Positions 63,701 to 64,000 of a stretch of 64,000 nt of DNA are shown piece by piece (the first letter of the stretch is position 1; each line of letters opens with the position of its first letter). The stretch lies in NCBI RefSeq assembly GCF_032854445.1, contig NC_088295.1, positions 34,750,510 to 34,814,509 of the forward strand, in the 5' to 3' direction. A program made the position numbers and the translations under genes. This stretch comes from Liolophura sinensis. Its lineage: Eukaryota; Mollusca; Polyplacophora; Chitonida; Chitonidae. The notes beneath the pieces were generated by a model. It saw only the letters and a list, made by a program, of their open reading frames with translations. It was not told the DNA's origin and searched no databases.

Positions 63701-63913
63701 AGCATTCTGGATGTCAACAACAAGCCACCCGAGTTCAAAGATTCTGGAATTGCCTTTTCGGTGCAGGAGAATGCAACAGATGGAACAGTCGTTGGAAGTT
63801 ACACAGCCATGGATAAGGACACGACTGCTAATCTTACCTATGACATAATGGTTAACAAAACCACAGGGATTGATGAAAGTGGGTCAGAAGTTAAAGATGC
63901 AGAGCTTGTAAAG
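42654..63913 (+). CDS. Cadherin-23 / Cad87A-like giant cadherin, N-terminal part (19 coding exons, 891 codons, incomplete)
   Basis: Joined exons: 42,654-42,753; 43,748-43,759; 48,460-48,531; 50,509-50,690; 51,743-51,796; 52,336-52,425; 52,574-52,663; 53,988-54,107; 54,991-55,110; 55,773-55,851; 56,350-56,468; 57,050-57,256; 57,495-57,677; 58,028-58,192; 59,133-59,200; 60,851-61,085; 62,074-62,325; 62,858-62,930; 63,462-63,913. All junctions keep frame. The protein has a signal peptide (1-36) and ECs ending at DVNDEVPQF (151-159), DVQDTKPSF (257-265), DVNDHAPEF (373-381), DENDNFPQF (500-508), DINDQAPVF (603-611), DKNDNPPVL (717-725) and DVNNKPPEF (824-832), plus part of EC8. Such proteins are single-pass adhesion molecules whose ECs bind calcium between repeats. 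The EC2-EC3 junction (DVQD, then N-x-PY-x-T and G-T-x-V) resembles cadherin-23, as does the glutamine-first mature N terminus. The orthologue (CDH23, Cad87A or another) is undecided because the tail lies outside. Confidence 0.9.
42754..43747 (+). other. Cadherin intron between signal-peptide exon and micro-exon
   Basis: AT-rich; nothing recognised inside. Confidence 0.6.
43748..43759 (+). CDS. Cadherin coding exon 2: 12-base micro-exon (Val-His-Ala-Gln)
   Basis: TGCATGCGCAAG lies between a good acceptor (GTGCCTTTCAG) and a good donor (GTAAGAC). Entering in phase 1 it encodes V-H-A-Q (residues 34-37) and leaves in phase 1, so it fits between its neighbours. V at -3 and A at -1 satisfy the usual signal-peptidase rule, predicting a mature protein starting Q-V-Q-G-N-N. 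Because it is a multiple of three, skipping it keeps the frame. Its tiny size means that chance is not excluded. Confidence 0.7.
44112..44492 (+). mobile_element. SINE-like sequence related to family A, strongly diverged
   Basis: A tRNA-like head (AGGGCATGGTCTAAAGGTTC with TTGGTTCAATTGCC in the place of the B box) and, after a gap, the family tail TGAAATATTCCTGAGTACAG with ATAAACATCAATCCGATTCA. The length exceeds the family norm, so another sequence may be inserted or two elements joined. Confidence 0.5.
47391..47590. mobile_element. MITE (200 bp) with 27-bp inverted ends and TA target duplication
   Basis: The left end CTGTAATTCCTCAACCTTTT (47,391) and the reverse complement of the right end CCCTAATTGCTCAACCTTTT agree over 27 bases with three differences, and both continue TGCATAT. 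TA flanks both sides (47,389-47,390 and 47,591-47,592). There is no coding capacity. A related copy lies at 21,978-22,141. Confidence 0.85.
48460..48531 (+). CDS. Cadherin coding exon 3: mature N terminus and start of EC1
   Basis: Acceptor TTTTTTTCCAG; donor AGAG then GTGTGT; 72 bases, phase 1 to phase 1. It encodes QGNNPPRLVSFDGFAQAKE and N-A-A-R. NNPPR at the mature N terminus and the K-E-N motif fit the first strand and the calcium-site acid of a cadherin EC1. A second AG four bases on, used as acceptor, would break the frame. Confidence 0.9.
48532..50508 (+). other. Cadherin intron
   Basis: No repeat or gene recognised. The last 250 bases are GC-richer (50,290-50,500) without recognisable coding. 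Confidence 0.6.
50509..50690 (+). CDS. Cadherin coding exon 4: EC1 core
   Basis: Acceptor GACTCTTCCAG; donor TCT then GTGAGTA; phase 1 to 0. It gives TLIKTITATDADGPNEITFE (with the DxD calcium motif at residues 72-74) through NNLDRDS. LDRD (118-121) replaces the usual LDRE. A 12-15-residue insertion rich in N, G and T (YLGNPNGTSTSGRF) sits before the LDRD strand. Confidence 0.93.
50691..51742 (+). other. Cadherin intron
   Basis: AT-rich; nothing recognised. Confidence 0.6.
51743..51796 (+). CDS. Cadherin coding exon 5: EC1, 18 codons
   Basis: Acceptor TTTTTGACTTAG; donor CCG then GTAAGT; phase 0 both sides. It encodes DPPERNLRFAIRDGVNNP, the strand with the R-D-G position that equals the usual A-x-D-G of cadherins. 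Confidence 0.9.
51797..52335 (+). other. Cadherin intron
   Basis: Nothing recognised. Confidence 0.6.
52336..52425 (+). CDS. Cadherin coding exon 6: EC1-EC2 junction
   Basis: Acceptor TCACTTTCAG; donor GAG then GTGAGTT; phase 0, 30 codons. It carries the linker DVNDEVPQF (151-159) and the first strand of EC2 (PYRASISE), whose glutamate belongs to the EC1-EC2 calcium site. Confidence 0.93.
52574..52663 (+). CDS. Cadherin coding exon 7: EC2, first half
   Basis: Acceptor TTTACAACAG; donor GAG then GTAAGTG; phase 0, 30 codons. It encodes DAPNGTLVF and then VDPDTGIGGSVSYSLE, with the DxD calcium pair of EC2 in V-D-P-D-T-G. Confidence 0.93.
52664..53987 (+). other. Cadherin intron with SINE-like remnants
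   Basis: Apart from the SINE-like stretch at 52,830-53,190, nothing is recognised. Confidence 0.6.
52830..53190 (+). mobile_element. SINE-like sequence, strongly diverged
   Basis: GGAGTGGGCAGAGGCAGATT with TTGCCTTTCAGTTGCCA and GTGTGAATTCAAACCCGATC resembles a tRNA-derived head. GGCATTAAATAACAATCAAA near 53,152 resembles a SINE tail. Family assignment is uncertain. Confidence 0.4.
53988..54107 (+). CDS. Cadherin coding exon 8: EC2, second half
   Basis: Acceptor TTGTCCTACAG; donor ACG then GTTTGTA (a weak donor); phase 0, 40 codons. It contains FRTTPYQGHIYLNGTLDYEK, with the LDYE motif at 225-228, and FYQLQLTAT. Joining to the next exon gives L-T-A-T-D-G-G-G, the expected A-x-D-G-G. Confidence 0.92.
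54165..54385 (+). mobile_element. SINE family A, well preserved copy in sense orientation
   Basis: It begins within the tRNA-like head (TGCGGTCGCTGTGAGTTCAA, B-box type), then CTCATGCTGGCTTCCTCTCC, GGGAAGGTCTGCCAGCAG and TGGGTTTTCCCCGGGCGCTG. The tail GTGAAATATTCTTGAGTACG and AAACACCAATCAAATAAATA follow. The first part of the head is missing, so it is 5'-truncated. It lies about 60 bases after the weak donor of coding exon 8. Confidence 0.92.
54605..54896 (+). mobile_element. SINE family B (tRNA-derived, ACTC-repeat tail), copy 1
   Basis: Head GAGCATCCGCATTGGGGAAT with GGTAGATCCAGGGTAAATCC (B-box-like), middle GCAGCACTAGATAAAAGAGC and AACAAGGAGGCACATTACAT, end TATGACTGAAAAATTGTTAA, CTACAAGCACTCACTCACTC. 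It is colinear with the copy at 58.3 kb. It holds a perfect hairpin AACCAGTC-GTT-GACTGGTT at 54,697-54,715. Confidence 0.85.
54991..55110 (+). CDS. Cadherin coding exon 9: EC2-EC3 junction
   Basis: Acceptor GTTGAACAG; donor ATA then GTAAGTC; phase 0, 40 codons. It encodes DGGGLNTTTDVIITIEDVQD, then TKPSFVNTPYTTVILENATI. The linker is DVQD (257-260) instead of DxND, as in the corresponding junction of vertebrate cadherin-23. Confidence 0.93.
55111..55772 (+). other. Cadherin intron
   Basis: AT-rich; a 105-codon open frame here has no coding character and no splice logic. Confidence 0.6.
55773..55851 (+). CDS. Cadherin coding exon 10: EC3, first part
   Basis: Acceptor TTTTGTTTTCAG; donor AATT then GTAAGTG; phase 0 to 1. 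It encodes GTSVISVSALDGDRGNPNPV and TYRFVN, with the D-G-D calcium pair. Confidence 0.92.
55852..56349 (+). other. Cadherin intron
   Basis: Nothing recognised. Confidence 0.6.
56350..56468 (+). CDS. Cadherin coding exon 11: EC3, middle
   Basis: Acceptor TTCTTTTGTCAG; donor GAG then GTAAGCC; phase 1 to 0. It encodes YSRSDFNIDANTGEIKVNSK and LNSSLPELRNQGSVFDLIVE. The place of LDRE is taken by LNSSLPELRNQ, so the usual acidic calcium ligand motif is missing or displaced in EC3. Confidence 0.92.
56469..57049 (+). other. Cadherin intron
   Basis: Nothing recognised. Open frames that run from here into the next exon are accidental extensions. Confidence 0.6.
57050..57256 (+). CDS. Cadherin coding exon 12: EC3-EC4 junction
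   Basis: Acceptor CATTTTCCAG; donor CAG then GTGAGAA; phase 0, 69 codons. It contains TSATMLVLITVQDVNDHAPE (DVND at 373-376), then RRHYNATVPENAQRG and LDFIKVKDLDQ. The position of A-x-D-G is taken by A-K-E. Confidence 0.93.
57495..57677 (+). CDS. Cadherin coding exon 13: EC4 core
   Basis: Acceptor TTTTCTTGTAG; donor AAG then GTTTGAG (weak); phase 0, 61 codons. It encodes NDYSRFKVSVEHMDGQPFDA, the hydrophobic run LVFSDANLIMLVENN, TELDYERLK (LDYE motif) and VLEFK. The 57,257-57,494 intron is the shortest large gap nearby and holds nothing. Confidence 0.93.
57678..58027 (+). other. Cadherin intron
   Basis: Nothing recognised. Confidence 0.6.
58028..58192 (+). CDS. Cadherin coding exon 14: EC4-EC5 junction
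   Basis: The acceptor ATAATGTATAAG is poor in pyrimidines just before the AG; donor AAT then GTGAGTC; phase 0, 55 codons. It encodes VKATETSTPEKRSGEANFTV, DENDNFPQF (500-508) and the first strand of EC5 ending in TVVVIN. Confidence 0.92.
58193..59132 (+). other. Cadherin intron with SINE family B copy
   Basis: It contains the SINE at 58,318-58,682; the rest is unassigned. Confidence 0.6.
58318..58682 (+). mobile_element. SINE family B (tRNA-derived, ACTC-repeat tail), copy 2, full length
   Basis: The head TGGCCATGTAAGTTGGTAGA with GCCTCCGCTTCGGGAG (A-box-like) is followed by TGGTAGATCCAGGGTTAATC (B-box-like). The body GCAGCACTAGATAAAAGAGT and the end AAGCGCTCACTCACTCACTC match copy 1. It has a perfect hairpin GAGGAAGTT-GT-AACTTCCTC at 58,414-58,433, in a segment that differs from copy 1. 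Confidence 0.88.
59133..59200 (+). CDS. Cadherin coding exon 15: EC5, first part
   Basis: Acceptor GTGATTTTTCAG; donor CAA then GTAAGTG; phase 0 to 2. It encodes ATDEDSGLYGEVTFSLQRGG and D-G, with the D-E-D calcium motif. Confidence 0.92.
59201..60850 (+). other. Cadherin intron with a SINE
   Basis: The SINE at 60,240-60,475 is the only recognisable content; the rest is AT-rich. Confidence 0.6.
60240..60475 (-). mobile_element. SINE family A, near full-length antisense copy
   Basis: It begins with the reversed tail (TTTATTTAATTGGTGTTTTA), then CGCCATACTCAAGAATATTT. The middle ACCCACAACCAGATTGCTGG and CATACCTTCCCACAAACAG follow. It ends with the reversed head: GCATTGGTGAGAGGCTCCTG, AGTCATTACC, CACGCTAACCACCTCAGCCA. 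Confidence 0.9.
60851..61085 (+). CDS. Cadherin coding exon 16: EC5 and EC5-EC6 junction
   Basis: Acceptor TTGTTTCTCAG; donor TCG then GTAAGGA; phase 2 to 0. It encodes FRMKPDGTVVVENGTNLDRE (LDRE at 571-574), YYLTVEAKDRGGNRNTSQ and LEDINDQAPVFLRNQYSS. This is the most canonical EC end in the window. Confidence 0.95.
61086..62073 (+). other. Cadherin intron dominated by a minisatellite
   Basis: The 45-bp array at 61,302-61,790 fills about half of this intron. Confidence 0.7.
61302..61790. repeat. 45-bp minisatellite, about 10-11 units
   Basis: The word TGTTTCAGTAAATCCA recurs at about 61,339, 61,385, 61,429, 61,474, 61,519, 61,564, 61,609, 61,654, 61,699 and 61,744, 45 bases apart (one step of about 46). 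Each unit continues with CTGGTTGTC(A/T)(C/G)TTTATAC and AAGAGAAAA. As 45 is divisible by three, several frames stay open on both strands and mimic 15-residue protein repeats. Confidence 0.95.
62074..62325 (+). CDS. Cadherin coding exon 17: EC6
   Basis: Acceptor CACATTAACAG; donor GAG then GTAAGCT; phase 0, 84 codons. It encodes ASDGDMPSTLNSEVLYNLSY, TEDGQGNIKISPNLDFEELP (LDFE in place of LDRE) and LEVTATDKGLPPLSTTVNVT. Confidence 0.95.
62326..62857 (+). other. Cadherin intron with a truncated SINE
   Basis: The SINE at 62,655-62,802 ends about 50 bases before the next acceptor. Confidence 0.6.
62655..62802 (-). mobile_element. SINE family A, head part only, antisense
   Basis: GGGGGGAAACCCCAACCATC, then GAAGAGGAAGCCAGCATGAG, CTGGACTTGAACTCACAGCG, AGCGCATTGGTGAGAGACTC and CAACTAAGCCACGGAGGCCC. 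The conserved tail is missing. The reverse complement shows a tRNA-like A box, GTGGCTTAGTTGG. Confidence 0.9.
62858..62930 (+). CDS. Cadherin coding exon 18: EC6-EC7 junction
   Basis: Acceptor TTCCATGCAG; donor GGTG then GTAAGTA; phase 0 to 1. It encodes DKNDNPPVLQQSNYQASIFE and D-A-P-G. DKND (717-720) is a near-canonical DxND linker. Confidence 0.93.
62931..63461 (+). other. Cadherin intron with a SINE tail fragment
   Basis: Apart from the SINE fragment at 63,125-63,210, nothing is recognised. Confidence 0.6.
63125..63210 (-). mobile_element. SINE family A tail fragment
   Basis: TTGTTTATTTGATTAGAGTT, then TAAGAATATTTCACTTGTAT and GGTAGCCACTGG: the tail and the start of the body only, on the minus strand. 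Confidence 0.7.
63462..63913 (+). CDS. Cadherin coding exon 19: EC7 and start of EC8
   Basis: Acceptor GTGTTTTGTAG; phase 1 to 0. It encodes KPVVNISATDADGMSPNNEI, FDRDIQSFYNLTVVARDKGF, ISILDVNNKPPEF (824-832) and, in EC8, VQENATDGTVVGSYTAMDKD. Two donors keep the same phase: GTAAAG at 63,908 and GTAGGA at 63,914; I use the second. Beyond it the frame meets a stop at 63,983, so the exon must end before that. The next exon lies outside the window. The linker DVNNKPP lacks the usual second D. Confidence 0.9.
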
Positions 63914-64000
63914 GTAGGAGACTTGGGTGTCGTCTTTAAAAACAGGATTGTTAATTCACAATTACAGGATTGTAACATTCATTGACCTGGAACTCTCTCC
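63914..64000 (+). other. Start of the next cadherin intron
   Basis: It follows the GTAGGA donor. An AG at 63,967-63,968 is not usable as an acceptor in the current phase, because it leads to a stop after five codons. Confidence 0.6.

Noticed and set aside
63914-63985. Read-through of the last cadherin exon to a stop at 63,983 as the true protein end
   Set aside because: It would end the protein inside EC8 without a membrane anchor, and two good in-phase donors lie just before; the exon is taken to end at 63,913.
63969-64000. Additional exon after the AG at 63,968
   Set aside because: It would give a 55-base intron, and in the required phase 0 it reaches a stop after five codons.

Overview
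The window is nuclear DNA from an animal, most likely a mollusc or another lophotrochozoan. It is AT-rich, its coding sequence is broken by spliceosomal introns, and it holds many copies of a tRNA-derived SINE with a conserved tail core (AAATATTCTTGAGTACGGCG then AAACACCAATCAAATAAATA) of a kind I associate with molluscs. The species call is inference; no species-specific gene is present.

Positions 1-16,400 are intergenic and repeat-rich, with no intact gene that I can support. They hold three SINE copies, a foldback element built from AATCTCGAC-like words (about 4.12-5.05 kb), a decayed Tc1/mariner transposase end (about 7.13-7.66 kb), and two inverted remains of a Penelope-like reverse transcriptase (about 11.04-11.84 and 13.67-14.90 kb). 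There are also several tandem arrays and long (TA)n tracts. A possible exon of an unknown minus-strand gene touches the left edge.

Positions 16,400-64,000 are dominated by one plus-strand gene: the N-terminal part of a very large non-classical cadherin of the cadherin-23 / Cad87A type. A CpG-containing segment at 16.4-17.1 kb with a strong splice donor is the likely first exon. A 23-kb first intron follows, then a 5'UTR exon at 40,078-40,286. Translation starts at 42,654. I assembled 19 coding exons that join in frame to 891 codons: a signal peptide, seven complete extracellular cadherin (EC) repeats and the start of an eighth. The gene runs off the right edge, so its remaining ECs, membrane segment and cytoplasmic tail are not in this window. 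One 12-base micro-exon appears to carry the signal-peptidase site.

The introns carry most of the remaining structure: a 921-bp non-autonomous Tc1/mariner-like element with 26-bp inverted ends and a TA target duplication, two copies of a MITE of up to 200 bp with long inverted ends, two SINE families, a 45-bp minisatellite of ten or eleven units, and microsatellites. I see no tRNA, rRNA, CRISPR or operon-like organisation.
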